The notes under the pieces were generated by a model. The model had not been told where the DNA came from, did no database searches, and saw only the letters and a program-made list of their open reading frames with translations. Positions 1 to 8,543 of a stretch of DNA of 64,000 bases are shown here, piece after piece. The translations under genes were made by a program, and so were the position numbers. The stretch covers positions 1-64,000 of the forward strand of contig CAZYSS010000001.1 in the NCBI GenBank assembly GCA_964649845.1, read 5' to 3'. Numbering within the stretch: position 1 is the stretch's first letter; each line of letters starts with the position of its first letter. This DNA comes from RGIG3102 sp964649845. GTDB lineage: Bacteria > Bacillota > Clostridia > Oscillospirales > Ruminococcaceae.

Positions 1-132
1 CAAAACAATCAAAAATGTGGTATTATGAGGTATATTATCTTTAACAATGCTCGGATGTGCACCACTGGCGTACAAAAATATTGTAGAACACTGTATGTCG
101 CGCACCGGGTAAATACAGCAAGGAGGCACAGT

Positions 133-1149
133 ATGGAAAAAGATAACGCAAAAAAAATAGTTTTCAGCGGCATTCAGCCAACAGGTTCATTCACACTCGG
201 TAACTACATTGGGGCTGTTCGTAACTGGCCACTGCTGCAGGATGAGTATAATTGTATTTACTGTGTTGTAGACCAGCACGCCCTTACAGTAAGACAGGAC
301 CCGGCCAGTCTGCGCAAGCGTACATATGAAGCATATGCCATGCTGCTGGCCAGCGGTATTGACCCTGAAAAAAGTATGCTGTTCGTTCAGAGCCACAACC
401 CTGTTCACTCCCAGTTGAACTGGATTCTCGCCTGCAACACACAGTATGGCGAACTGACAAGAATGACACAGTTCAAGGATAAATCCGCAAAACACCCTGA
501 AAATATCAACGGCGGGCTGCTGACATATCCTGTTCTTATGGCCGCTGACATTCTGGCATATAACGCTCACGGCGTACCTGTAGGTGCGGACCAGAAACAG
601 CACGTTGAACTGGCAAGAAATATCGCACAGAGATTCAACTCTGTTTACGGCGAAACTTTTGTTATGCCGGAAGCATTTATTCCTAAAGTAGGCGCAAGAA
701 TTATGTCTCTGCAGGAACCAACAAAGAAAATGTCCAAATCTGATGAAAATGTGAATGCCACAATTCTTCTGTCAGATGATAAAGACACAATTATGAGAAA
801 ATTCAAACGCGCAGTTACAGACAGTGACGGCGTGGTAAGATATGATGTGGAAAACAAACCGGGCGTATCAAACCTGATGGGTATCTACAATGTATTTACA
901 GGCAAATCCTATGAAGAAATTGAAAAGGAATTTGAAGGTCAGGGTTATGGTGTGCTGAAGGAAGCAGTAGGTCAGGCAGTTGTTGAAGGTCTGGCACCAA
1001 TCCAGGGCGAATACAGCAGAATCCTTTCTGACAAAGCATATCTGGAAAACGTGATGAAAGACGGCGCACAGAAAGCACAGCGTTACTCACAGAGAATCCT
1101 GGATAAAGTATACCGCAAGGTTGGTTTTGTACAGATTAAAAACAAATAA
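133..1149 (+). CDS. trpS: tryptophanyl-tRNA synthetase
   Basis: Cytoplasmic class I aminoacyl-tRNA synthetase that charges tRNA-Trp. The protein is 338 aa, the usual bacterial length. The HIGH-type signature appears as GNYIGA (residues 23-28, after SGIQPTG) and the KMSKS loop is present (199-203, followed by DEN). The frame is open upstream to base 25, but the start at 133 is chosen because an AAGGAGG site lies about 8 bases before it and the extra 36 residues do not look like TrpRS. No T-box leader is visible in the 130 bases available upstream. A strong terminator follows, so the gene appears to be monocistronic. Confidence 0.97.
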   Translation: MEKDNAKKIVFSGIQPTGSFTLGNYIGAVRNWPLLQDEYNCIYCVVDQHALTVRQDPASLRKRTYEAYAMLLASGIDPEKSMLFVQSHNPVHSQLNWILACNTQYGELTRMTQFKDKSAKHPENINGGLLTYPVLMAADILAYNAHGVPVGADQKQHVELARNIAQRFNSVYGETFVMPEAFIPKVGARIMSLQEPTKKMSKSDENVNATILLSDDKDTIMRKFKRAVTDSDGVVRYDVENKPGVSNLMGIYNVFTGKSYEEIEKEFEGQGYGVLKEAVGQAVVEGLAPIQGEYSRILSDKAYLENVMKDGAQKAQRYSQRILDKVYRKVGFVQIKNK

Positions 1150-1161
1150 TTTCGATATCAG

Positions 1162-1191
1162 AAATCCCTGCCGGTGCGGCAGGGATTTTTT
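1162..1191 (+). terminator. Rho-independent terminator after trpS
   Basis: AATCCCTGCC and GGCAGGGATT pair around a short GGTGC loop and are followed by a T run. Confidence 0.9.
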
Positions 1192-1238
1192 CATAATTTC
1201 TTTTAGATGATAATCCATCAAATTATACATTATTACAA

Positions 1239-1267
1239 TTGACTTTTCTATCAATAAGTAATATGAT
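1239..1267 (+). promoter_or_regulatory. sigma-70-type promoter for the MFS gene
   Basis: TTGACT (1239-1244) and TATGAT (1262-1267) are separated by 17 bases, with no other gene between here and the MFS start. Confidence 0.65.
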
Positions 1268-1358
1268 TAAATTAGTATAGTATGAATTATACAAAAAATG
1301 TATATTTTTTGCCGGGGCGGTAAAACGTCCCGAAAACTGAAAGGAGAAACGATTCAAA

Positions 1359-2654
1359 ATGGCAAATAATGTTAAAGAAAAGAAAAACGATCTTGACGTT
1401 ATTGGCTTCTGGAAAAACCAGCAGTCTGCATGGAAAATTACAGTTTACCGTACTTCCATGGAACGTCTCGTTTACAAAGCAGTTCTGCCATACCTGACAC
1501 TGTACATTGTTCTGATGGGTGCTACAAAATCCCAGATTGGTACTGTTACAGCTCTGGGTACTCTGGTAGCTGCAGTTATGGCTCCATTCCTTGGTGCTTA
1601 TATCGACCAGAACGGTCCTAAGAAAATGTATATTCTTGGTATCCTTGTTCTGCTGGTAGGCTATGTTGCCCTGTGGGGTGCACCTGTGTGGCAGGTTGCT
1701 GCACTGGGTATGTTCCTGCATACAATGGGTTCCACACTTGGTGGTCAGTCCTGTTCCAACATCTGTGGTAACTGTCTGGAATCTTGTGACCGTGCAAAAG
1801 GTATGCTGGTTTGTGAAACATTCGCAGCCGGTGTTCTGGGTATGATTGGTCCTGCATTTGCAGGTTGGTTCCTTATCAATGTAATGGGCGTTGAAGGCAC
1901 ACCTTCTGACCCTAACTCAATCAAACCACTGTTCATCTTCTGTGTAATTATCACACTGCTGTCACTGGTTATGATTGTTTTCAAACTGGATGTTAGTCAT
2001 CTGGGCTCCAAGAGCAAAACAAAAGTTAAACGTAACCCTGTTAAAGACGCATTCGCTCTGATGAAAGCTGACAAAAACTGCGCTAAATGGATGATCCTCA
2101 CAGGCGTTAACCGTATGCCAACAGCTATGATTATCCCTTACCTGCAGCTGTACGCAGCTGAAGTTAAAGGCGCTACAGCAGGCGAACTGGCTGCTATGAC
2201 AACAGCTACAGCCCTGACATCCGTTGTTTGTGGTTACTTCTTCGGTATCCTGGCTGACAAATACGGCCGTAAAAAGACACTTACATTTGCAATTCTTGCT
2301 TATGTAGCAGCTTTGGTTCTGCTTGTTACATCCAAAGATACAAGCCTGCTTATTCCTATCGGCCTGCTTATCGGCTTCCAGGAAATCGGTATGGTTATCA
2401 ACGGCTCTATCCAGCACGAACTGGTACCAGGCTGGGCACGTGGCCGCTGGTCAGGTTCCAACGGTATGATTGGTTCTCTGGTTGCTTCCATCTTTGCATA
2501 TGCTGCTGGTATCATCTACGACGGCATTGGCCCACAGTGGCTGTTCATCATCTACATTGCTGCTGAACTGTTTATCCGTCTGCCAATCCTGTTCTCTCTG
2601 CCAGAAACACTGCATTACAAAGTTGACGAATCCAAATTCGAACATCTGCTGTAA
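1359..2654 (+). CDS. MFS transporter
   Basis: Major facilitator superfamily integral membrane carrier, 431 aa, with about 12 hydrophobic segments. The cytoplasmic loops carry typical MFS motifs: DQNGPKKMY after helix 2 and DKYGRKKT in the second half. The start has AAAGGAGA upstream. The substrate cannot be read from the sequence. Codon use (GTT, GCT, CCA, CTG, AAC) differs from most neighbours and resembles highly expressed genes, so this is probably an abundant carrier. It stands alone between a good promoter and a terminator. Confidence 0.9.
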   Translation: MANNVKEKKNDLDVIGFWKNQQSAWKITVYRTSMERLVYKAVLPYLTLYIVLMGATKSQIGTVTALGTLVAAVMAPFLGAYIDQNGPKKMYILGILVLLVGYVALWGAPVWQVAALGMFLHTMGSTLGGQSCSNICGNCLESCDRAKGMLVCETFAAGVLGMIGPAFAGWFLINVMGVEGTPSDPNSIKPLFIFCVIITLLSLVMIVFKLDVSHLGSKSKTKVKRNPVKDAFALMKADKNCAKWMILTGVNRMPTAMIIPYLQLYAAEVKGATAGELAAMTTATALTSVVCGYFFGILADKYGRKKTLTFAILAYVAALVLLVTSKDTSLLIPIGLLIGFQEIGMVINGSIQHELVPGWARGRWSGSNGMIGSLVASIFAYAAGIIYDGIGPQWLFIIYIAAELFIRLPILFSLPETLHYKVDESKFEHLL

Positions 2655-2673
2655 TATCAGACTGAATCATAAT

Positions 2674-2701
2674 AAAAGACCACCCACGGGTGGTCTTTTT
2701 T
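2674..2701 (+). terminator. terminator after the MFS gene
   Basis: AAGACCACCC pairs with GGGTGGTCTT across a short loop, followed by a T run. Confidence 0.9.
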
Positions 2702-2756
2702 GTAGTTGATATAAATTTACAGACCCGTGGGTAATGATTAAATCTGCATCTTGCCA

Positions 2757-2810
2757 TAACCCCGTAGGGGTGGAGTTTCATCCCCGCCCCTGGGTTACAA
2801 TCAGATTAAC
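2757..2810. repeat. dispersed GTAGGGG repeat, copy 1
   Basis: Contains CCCCGTAGGGGTGG, a CCCCGCCCC block and TTACAATCAGATTA. The same order of blocks recurs near 8484 and 8544. It is non-coding and lies in the gap between convergent genes. Confidence 0.6.
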
Positions 2811-2871
2811 ACCCTGCTATATCCACCTGTTTCAAAATATTCACACTCTCCCTCTCATTTCCAATACCACA

Positions 2872-2909
2872 AAACGATCCCCCGGCTGATAACTGTCGGG
2901 GGATCGTTT
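2872..2909 (-). terminator. terminator of htrA
   Basis: AAACGATCCCCC and GGGGGATCGTTT form a 12-bp stem just beyond the htrA stop on the minus strand. Confidence 0.8.
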
Positions 2910-2917
2910 ATTCAGTT

Positions 2918-4045
2918 TTATGACTGTGATTCCATAAGGATTACATCCACATAAAATGTCTTTTTTGTTTCAGGGCGATAGATACCCAGATTCATAGTGT
3001 CGCCAGGAGAACATTCTTCCAGCTGCTGCAGCAGGTCGTCTGTTGTGTTGATTTCCACACCGTTTGCCTCTACAATAACGTCTCTTTCTCGCACGCCTTT
3101 TCTTTCCAGGTCACTGCCTTCTGTGATGGCTGCAATATATGCACCCCTGCTTGGAAGGCCGTTGCGAGGACCGTTTGATTCGTTCAGCTCGATAACCTGT
3201 ACGCCCAGCACTGCCCTGCCTGCAACATAGCCGTTTTCAATCAGGCTGGTGATAATAGGCATAGCCTCTGTGATAGGTATTGCAAAGCCGATACCTTCAT
3301 AGTCTGTAGCTGCGATTTTGGATGAAGTGATGCCGATAACCTGGCCAAAGCGGTTTACCAATGGACCACCGGAATTACCTGGATTTATGGCTGCGCTGGT
3401 CTGGATAAGAGCCAGACTTCTTGCACTGGAGTCCATATCACGATTAAGACCGGAAATAATGCCCTGTGTACAGGTGCCGGACAGACCGCCTGCATTGCCG
3501 ATGGCAACCACGCGTTCGCCGATTTTCAGCGCTGAACTGTCGCCAAATTCTGCTGCTGTCAGGTTGGTTGCTTCAACCTTGATAACTGCAATATCTGTGT
3601 CAGCGTCTGCACCCACAATTGTACCGCGCATCTGTGTGTCATCATTGAACACAATGTTTACGCTGCTGCCACCATCCACTACGTGTGCATTTGTGATAAT
3701 ATATCCGTCCTCTGTCATAACAATACCTGTACCGCTGCCCACAGGTGAAACTGAAGTGCCTGCGTATACATTTATGCTTACAACAGATGGGTTTACTTTT
3801 TCAAAAATTTCTGTAGTCTCATAACCGCCGTCTGTGTATTCAGGTACAGGCTGCAGTTCCACAGCAGGAGCTTCTCCTGTTGGCTGCCAGGTGTCTTCCT
3901 GATCGAAAGACGGCAACCGTTCTTTTATAGATGAAGAAGAAACAACGCCCCTGCTGCCGATAACAATGCCACCTGCCAGACTGAGCAGGATGCACACCAG
4001 CATAAGCAGAATCACAGGACCTTTACTTCTTTTTCTGTATTCCAT
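2918..4045 (-). CDS. htrA: HtrA/DegP-type trypsin-like serine protease
   Basis: Membrane-anchored quality-control protease of 375 aa. Residues 10-32 form one N-terminal membrane helix, and the rest should lie outside the membrane. The trypsin-like domain (about 75-265) has the full triad: H121 in TNAHVVDGG, D151 in DTDIAV, and S225 in NPGNSGGPL. A PDZ domain occupies about 275-370 (GAYIAAITEGS..RKGVRERDVI). The next gene upstream on this strand is a sensor kinase whose own terminator lies between them, so HtrA is probably transcribed alone. Confidence 0.95.
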   Translation of the reverse strand: MEYRKRSKGPVILLMLVCILLSLAGGIVIGSRGVVSSSSIKERLPSFDQEDTWQPTGEAPAVELQPVPEYTDGGYETTEIFEKVNPSVVSINVYAGTSVSPVGSGTGIVMTEDGYIITNAHVVDGGSSVNIVFNDDTQMRGTIVGADADTDIAVIKVEATNLTAAEFGDSSALKIGERVVAIGNAGGLSGTCTQGIISGLNRDMDSSARSLALIQTSAAINPGNSGGPLVNRFGQVIGITSSKIAATDYEGIGFAIPITEAMPIITSLIENGYVAGRAVLGVQVIELNESNGPRNGLPSRGAYIAAITEGSDLERKGVRERDVIVEANGVEINTTDDLLQQLEECSPGDTMNLGIYRPETKKTFYVDVILMESQS

Positions 4046-4155
4046 ATATATCCCTTCCCTACTGATATAATTTATTTACAATTACATAATAATACCTAAT
4101 TGTGAAAACTTTTTGTATCTTACATTATTTTCACTTAAAATTCAACATAAAATCA

Positions 4156-4194
4156 CATCCCGGTCAAACTTCTTGTGTCTACGCCCGGGATGAT
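4156..4194 (-). terminator. terminator of the two-component operon
   Basis: ATCCCGG (4157-4163) pairs with CCGGGAT (4187-4193), downstream of the histidine kinase stop on the minus strand. The arms are short and the loop is long. Confidence 0.45.
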
Positions 4195-4223
4195 ATCTGA
4201 TTTTATTGTAATGACTGTAATTA

Positions 4224-5738
4224 TTATCGCTTCCTGCCTTTTTGTTTGTTTCCTTTGCCTGTGGCAGGCAGTGCCACTTTCGGGCTGGATGGTTTGGTAT
4301 TTTTTGCACCAGGCAACGTGAAGATGAATTCTGTGTATTCCCCTTCTTCACTTTCTGCCCAGATTGTGCCGCCGGAACGCTGTACAAGAGTTTTGGAAAT
4401 ATACAGACCGATACCTGCACCGCGGGTGTGAACTGAACGTGAAGAATCCTCCTTGTAGAAGCGCTCAAAGATATATGGCAGAGCTTCTTTGCTGATACCC
4501 TGGCCGGAGTTGCGGATTTTCACAGTAACCATGCCTGTAGATTTATCTTCTGTAACGTTGAACGCAATATATCCACCATTAGGGGTGAACTTCAGCGCAT
4601 TGTCAAAAATATTGTACACAACCTGATGAATAAGATCCTGGTCAGCATTTACAAGAATTTTTGCAGGCCGGAATCCTCTGAGGGTAATATTGCTTTCCTC
4701 GATACGGCTTTCAAAAGCAAAGGCAATTGCTGCAATTGTATCCCAGATATTGTAATTATTTACATTCATTATAAATTCGCCGCTTTCCAGCTTGGAAATA
4801 TCCAGCATACTGTTGGTCAGACGGGCAAGGCGACCAACTTCGTCTGAAATGACTGTCAGGTATCTGTCCTGCATTTCAGGCGGGATAGTGCCGTCACGTA
4901 TGCCGTCCACAAAGCCTTTGATACTGGTCATAGGTGTACGCAGTTCGTGGGCTATATTGGCCACAAAACTGGAGCGGGATTTCTCATTGTTTTCAACAAA
5001 GCTGGCCATCTGGTTGAAAGTGTAGGACAGATGGGCAACCTCGTCATCACCTTCTATTTCAACGCGGGCGGAGAAATCCCCCTGGCTGAAACGGCGGGCA
5101 GCGTCTGCGATATTGCGCAGAGGTGTGGTCAGCTTGCCTGTAACGATAACTGAAACTATGCTGGATAAAAGCAGCATTGTACCTGCGCACACCATAAATA
5201 TTGACAGGATTGCATTGGTAAATGCAGTGATGCTGCTGGCATCAGAAAAAGCAAACACATAGCCTATGATATTGCCTTTTTCATCCCTTGCCGCACGGCC
5301 CACTGTATAGTAAGTGCCGCTGTAAATATCTTCAAAGGTTTCGTTAAGCTGCACGCTTTTATCCACACCGGACAGGGTTTTCATGGTTTCCCGTGGCACG
5401 TATGCGCCTTCGTGGGAACATTTGGTATTTTCTGTACAAACTATACATCTGCCGTTTTCATCCGCCAGAATAACTATTGTGGATGTAGTGTTGGATATAA
5501 GGCGAAGGTTTTCACGCAGTTTACTACGCTGTTCCTCTGTGGAGATACCGTCTATTTCCTGTATGGAGTCATCAAAAGCGGCCTGTGCATTGGTAACACA
5601 CAGGTTCATCAGATTCAGACGGTCTGTCTGAAAATATCGGCTGGCAAAGAAAACAAAGGAAATGCCAATAGTGCTGATGGAAAGCACCAGCACCAGACTC
5701 ATTGCAGAGAAAAAACGGGAAACAATAGATTTTCTCAT
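4224..5738 (-). CDS. two-component sensor histidine kinase
   Basis: Membrane sensor kinase of 504 aa that should phosphorylate the OmpR-type regulator at 6055. Order: TM1 (about 10-33), an extracytoplasmic sensor region (34-170), TM2 (about 174-199), HAMP (200-252), HisKA with H264 in AHELRTPM, and HATPase with an N box (VVYNIFDNALKF), G1 (NSGQGIS) and G2 (GAGIGLYIS). The sensor region has clustered cysteines C98, C101 and C107 followed by H109, which could bind metal or respond to redox state; that is inference. The tail is Lys/Arg-rich. It lies 13 bases after the small FakA-like gene and forms a three-gene operon. Confidence 0.93.
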   Translation of the reverse strand: MRKSIVSRFFSAMSLVLVLSISTIGISFVFFASRYFQTDRLNLMNLCVTNAQAAFDDSIQEIDGISTEEQRSKLRENLRLISNTTSTIVILADENGRCIVCTENTKCSHEGAYVPRETMKTLSGVDKSVQLNETFEDIYSGTYYTVGRAARDEKGNIIGYVFAFSDASSITAFTNAILSIFMVCAGTMLLLSSIVSVIVTGKLTTPLRNIADAARRFSQGDFSARVEIEGDDEVAHLSYTFNQMASFVENNEKSRSSFVANIAHELRTPMTSIKGFVDGIRDGTIPPEMQDRYLTVISDEVGRLARLTNSMLDISKLESGEFIMNVNNYNIWDTIAAIAFAFESRIEESNITLRGFRPAKILVNADQDLIHQVVYNIFDNALKFTPNGGYIAFNVTEDKSTGMVTVKIRNSGQGISKEALPYIFERFYKEDSSRSVHTRGAGIGLYISKTLVQRSGGTIWAESEEGEYTEFIFTLPGAKNTKPSSPKVALPATGKGNKQKGRKR

Positions 5739-5751
5739 TCAGAAACCTCTA

Positions 5752-6003
5752 TCAGCCTTTCAGACCCTGTTCCTGTCTTTCCATGTTTTCTACTACTACG
5801 TCATAGATTTCACCCAGGGAAGCTGCATATTCCAGCACCAGCCAAGGTTCGTTTGTGTGGTAGTGAATTTTGATAAGGTCTTCGTCACCTACTGCCAGCA
5901 GGCTGTCACCTTTGAAGTTTTCCACGATGTAATCGTAGATTTCGTCCTCGTCCAGACCTTCACCTTCGATAAGTAACTGTGTGTCAAATTTGAATTCAAG
6001 CAT
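5752..6003 (-). CDS. stand-alone FakA/YloV middle-domain-like protein
   Basis: Small acidic cytosolic protein of 83 aa. The sequence (EGLDEDEIYDYI, GDSLLAVGDEDLIKIHYHT, VLEYAASLGEI, VVENMERQ) matches the region after the DhaL kinase domain in FakA/YloV-type fatty acid kinases, but no kinase domain is encoded. The HYH motif matches the family's His-x-His. The start at 6003 is preferred over 6033 because AAGGAG lies just upstream of 6003 and inside the longer reading. It sits between a response regulator and its kinase, so it may adjust their signalling; no function is established from sequence. Confidence 0.8.
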   Translation of the reverse strand: MLEFKFDTQLLIEGEGLDEDEIYDYIVENFKGDSLLAVGDEDLIKIHYHTNEPWLVLEYAASLGEIYDVVVENMERQEQGLKG

Positions 6004-6054
6004 TTTTATATTCTCCTTAAAAATAATATTCAATAAATGTTTCTGATATGTGGG

Positions 6055-6753
6055 TTATTCTTTAACCTCAAACTTGTAGCCTACACCCCATACGGTTTTC
6101 AAGCTCCACTGGTCGCTGACGCCTTCCAGCTTTTCGCGCAGGCGCTTGATATGCACGTCTATTGTACGGCTGTCACCATAATACTCAAACCCCCATACCT
6201 CGTCCAGCAGCGCATCACGGGTAAACACCTTATTGGGGTTAGAGGCCAGATGATGCAGCAACTCCAGTTCTTTAGGAGGAGTATCGATAACCTCGTCTTT
6301 TACCTTCAGCTCATATTTGGTAATGTTTACCACCAAATTGTCAAACACCAGGGCTCCATCAGATGAAGATTGCGCCTGGTTGCTTCGGCCGCTGCGGCGC
6401 AGCACAGCTTTGATTCTGGCCACAACCTCTTTTGTATCAAAAGGTTTTACCACATAGTCGTCTGCACCCAGTTCCAGACCAAGCACCTTGTCAAAGGTTT
6501 CGCCTTTTGCTGTAAGCATAATGATAGGTGTGTTGCCCTTTGCGCGGATGCGGCGGCAGGCTTCCCAGCCGTCCACACGCGGCATCATAACATCCAGCAG
6601 CACCAGGTCAAACCATCTTTCATCAAAAACTGTCAGGGCACTTTCGCCGTCATGAGCCATAGCTGTTTCATAGCCTTCCTTTTCAAGATAAAGGCGCAGA
6701 AGTTCACATATATTTTTATCATCGTCAACTATAAGAATTCTTTCTTTATCCAT
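6055..6753 (-). CDS. OmpR/PhoB-family response regulator
   Basis: DNA-binding response regulator of 232 aa and first gene of the two-component operon. The receiver domain (1-120) has acidic residues D10-D12, phospho-acceptor D54 in LLDVMMP, T81 and K103. A linker leads to a winged-helix domain (about 135-230) with the recognition region SRTIDVHIKRLREKL. An AAGGAGG site precedes the ATG. The FakA-like small gene and the histidine kinase follow within 50 bases. Target genes are unknown; the divergent neighbour is the AdhE relic. Confidence 0.95.
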   Translation of the reverse strand: MDKERILIVDDDKNICELLRLYLEKEGYETAMAHDGESALTVFDERWFDLVLLDVMMPRVDGWEACRRIRAKGNTPIIMLTAKGETFDKVLGLELGADDYVVKPFDTKEVVARIKAVLRRSGRSNQAQSSSDGALVFDNLVVNITKYELKVKDEVIDTPPKELELLHHLASNPNKVFTRDALLDEVWGFEYYGDSRTIDVHIKRLREKLEGVSDQWSLKTVWGVGYKFEVKE

Positions 6754-7009
6754 AATTGCCTCCTTGCAGAGTCTTATTAATATGATTATACAGTAAAAAT
6801 ATGAACAAATAAAGTTTTATGATAGAAATATTGCAAAAACCGGATATTTTTATTTTGTAGCCGCATACTGTATTGTAGAAAATGACAAAAAACAGCCCGG
6901 ATTATAACAACATTTATTAATCGATATAAAAATATTTTTTATTGATACGCTAATATATTCCTGGTCAAAAAAAGCAACCAACAAGCTACATAATTTATCG
7001 GAGGATATT

Positions 7010-7552
7010 ATGGCAAACAAGAAAACTGAAAATATAGACAACATTGAAATAAAAGAAACAATCAGTCCTGCAGTAGCAGAGGTAAACAGTCTGGTGGAAA
7101 AGGCTCTGGTGGCTCTGGAAGAATTCAGAAAGCTTGACCAGGAACAGGTGGACTACATTGTGGCAAAAGCCAGTGTAGCTGCGCTGGATCAGCACGGTGT
7201 GCTGGCAGATGCCGCTATTATCGAAACCGGACACGGTATTTTTGAAGATAGGGTAACATACCAGCTGTTCTGCGATGTTGAACCGGATGTAATCATAGCA
7301 CTGGGCGGCGGCAGTCCTATGGACGCTGCAAAAGGTGTGGAACTATTTGCACAGGCAGTAATGAATCTGGGCAAGGAAATAGGCATAGATATGAACTTTG
7401 CCTCACAGGGTATTGATGAACAGGAATGGCTGGGCACAGTACACGCCATGGCACTGCTGGCATATGAAGACCAGTGTGCACCTGCAAACCCAAGTCTGCC
7501 TATGATAAAAGATATGGAAGCAATGATGATTAAGGCATATAAAGCCAATTAA
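7010..7552 (+). CDS. internally deleted AdhE-like ORF (probable gene relic)
   Basis: This 180-aa open frame is a patchwork of the roughly 870-aa bifunctional aldehyde/alcohol dehydrogenase AdhE. Residues about 24-84 match the start of the aldehyde dehydrogenase half (VEKALVALEEFRKL, VDYIVAKASVAALD). Residues 85-108 match the NAD site of the iron alcohol dehydrogenase half (DVEPD joined to VIIALGGGSPMDAAK). Residues about 117-180 match the AdhE C-terminus (LGKEIGIDMNF, AYEDQCAPANP). The catalytic Cys, the metal-binding His residues and most of both folds are gone. The ribosome site (GGAGGATATT), frame, stop and terminator remain intact, so a peptide could be made, but dehydrogenase activity is not expected. 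Confidence 0.8.
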   Translation: MANKKTENIDNIEIKETISPAVAEVNSLVEKALVALEEFRKLDQEQVDYIVAKASVAALDQHGVLADAAIIETGHGIFEDRVTYQLFCDVEPDVIIALGGGSPMDAAKGVELFAQAVMNLGKEIGIDMNFASQGIDEQEWLGTVHAMALLAYEDQCAPANPSLPMIKDMEAMMIKAYKAN

Positions 7553-7575
7553 TCATATATAATTATACTCCTGAT

Positions 7576-7608
7576 AAAAAGAGAACTGGTTTATTCTGTT
7601 CTCTTTTT
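7576..7608 (+). terminator. terminator after the AdhE relic
   Basis: AAAAAGAGAAC (7576-7586) pairs perfectly with GTTCTCTTTTT (7598-7608), which ends in a T run. Confidence 0.85.
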
Positions 7609-7655
7609 CCCTCTGATATGGTATACTGTTGATATAAAACATATGAGGTGTATTT

Positions 7656-8147
7656 ATGAAGAAGATTTTATCATTATTGCTTGCCCTGTCTATGGTGTTT
7701 TCCCTGGTGGGATGCAGCAACGGAAATGCAACTTCCGGCAGCAGCACTATAAGCCGGGAAACCGTTGTCTCTGACAGCGGCAGTGAAACACAGCCTGCCA
7801 TTGACCAAGACGGCCATTTCTTTGACAAGGAAAATGTGGCGCTGTACATACACACCTACGGCAGACTGCCTGCCAACTTTATCACAAAAGACCAAGCCAG
7901 AGATCTGGGCTGGGAAGGCGGCAGCGTGGAAGAATATGCCCCGGGTTGTGCCATAGGCGGTGACAGATTCGGCAACTATGAAGGCCTGCTGCCGGATGCT
8001 GACGGCCGCCAGTATTACGAATGTGACATTGACACAGATGGCTACCACAGCCGCGGCAGCCGCAGGATAGTATTTTCCAACGACGGGCTGATTTACTACA
8101 CCCACGACCATTACGAAAGTTTTGAACTGCTTTATGGAGAGGAATAA
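7656..8147 (+). CDS. lipoprotein barnase-type ribonuclease
   Basis: Predicted exported guanyl-specific ribonuclease of 163 aa. A lipoprotein signal (LVGC, lipidated C20) and a Ser/Thr-rich spacer precede a domain (about 58-160) that follows Bacillus barnase closely: TYGRLPANFITK, DLGW, IGGDRF, EGLLP and HDHYESF. All catalytic positions are present: K78, D103, E122, R133, R137 and H152 (barnase K27, D54, E73, R83, R87, H102). Barnase R59, a base- and barstar-contact residue, is Tyr here. Secreted barnase is normally released; this one is predicted to stay on the cell surface. Its inhibitor gene follows after 2 bases. Confidence 0.92.
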   Translation: MKKILSLLLALSMVFSLVGCSNGNATSGSSTISRETVVSDSGSETQPAIDQDGHFFDKENVALYIHTYGRLPANFITKDQARDLGWEGGSVEEYAPGCAIGGDRFGNYEGLLPDADGRQYYECDIDTDGYHSRGSRRIVFSNDGLIYYTHDHYESFELLYGEE

Positions 8148-8149
8148 AA

Positions 8150-8434
8150 ATGAAAATTATAGTTATTGACGGCCGCAGAATGACAGACCGCGAGGCCGCA
8201 CACCTTTATCTGAAGAAAAAGCTGGAATTGCCTGAACATTACGGCAGAAATCTGGATGCGCTGTATGACTGCCTGTGCGAAATGAGCGGTGTACAGCTGA
8301 TTGTGACCTATATTCCTGAAATGAAAAATAACCTGCGCCGCTATGCAGACAATATTCTGAACGTGTTTGAAGCTGCAGCAGAAAAAAATAAAAAAATTGA
8401 TGTTATCACCGAGGAAATGGTGGATGAACTGTAA
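8150..8434 (+). CDS. barstar-family ribonuclease inhibitor
   Basis: Cytosolic immunity protein of 94 aa for the ribonuclease encoded just upstream. The core LPEHYGRNLDALYDCL matches barstar, including both acidic contact residues D36 and D40 (barstar D35, D39). A good ribosome site (GAGAGGAA) overlaps the end of the barnase gene, which suggests coupled translation so that inhibitor is always made with toxin. No signal peptide is present, as expected for an intracellular inhibitor. Confidence 0.93.
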   Translation: MKIIVIDGRRMTDREAAHLYLKKKLELPEHYGRNLDALYDCLCEMSGVQLIVTYIPEMKNNLRRYADNILNVFEAAAEKNKKIDVITEEMVDEL

Positions 8435-8440
8435 CACAAC

Positions 8441-8478
8441 AACAGGTGCAGCTGTATTCTCTGCACCTGTTTTGTTTT
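8441..8478 (+). terminator. terminator of the barnase-barstar operon
   Basis: AACAGGTGCA and CTGCACCTGT form a stem around a 10-base loop, followed by a T-rich stretch. Confidence 0.85.
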
Positions 8479-8483
8479 TCGCT

Positions 8484-8535
8484 GTAACCACGTAGGGGAC
8501 GGCCTCCGGACGTCCCGCAGATTACAATCAAATTA
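8484..8535. repeat. dispersed GTAGGGG repeat, copy 2
   Basis: Contains CACGTAGGGGACGG, GTCCCGC and ATTACAATCAAATTA, in the same order as copy 1 at 2757. The short arms can fold back on each other. Confidence 0.6.
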
Positions 8536-8543
8536 TTTTTTTC

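Noticed and set aside
25..132. N-terminal extension of trpS
   Set aside because: The 36 extra residues do not look like TrpRS and the strong AAGGAGG site serves the ATG at 133.
1..132. T-box leader before trpS
   Set aside because: No T-box sequence (TGGNACCGCG) or terminator/antiterminator pair is visible in the bases present; the leader may begin outside the window.
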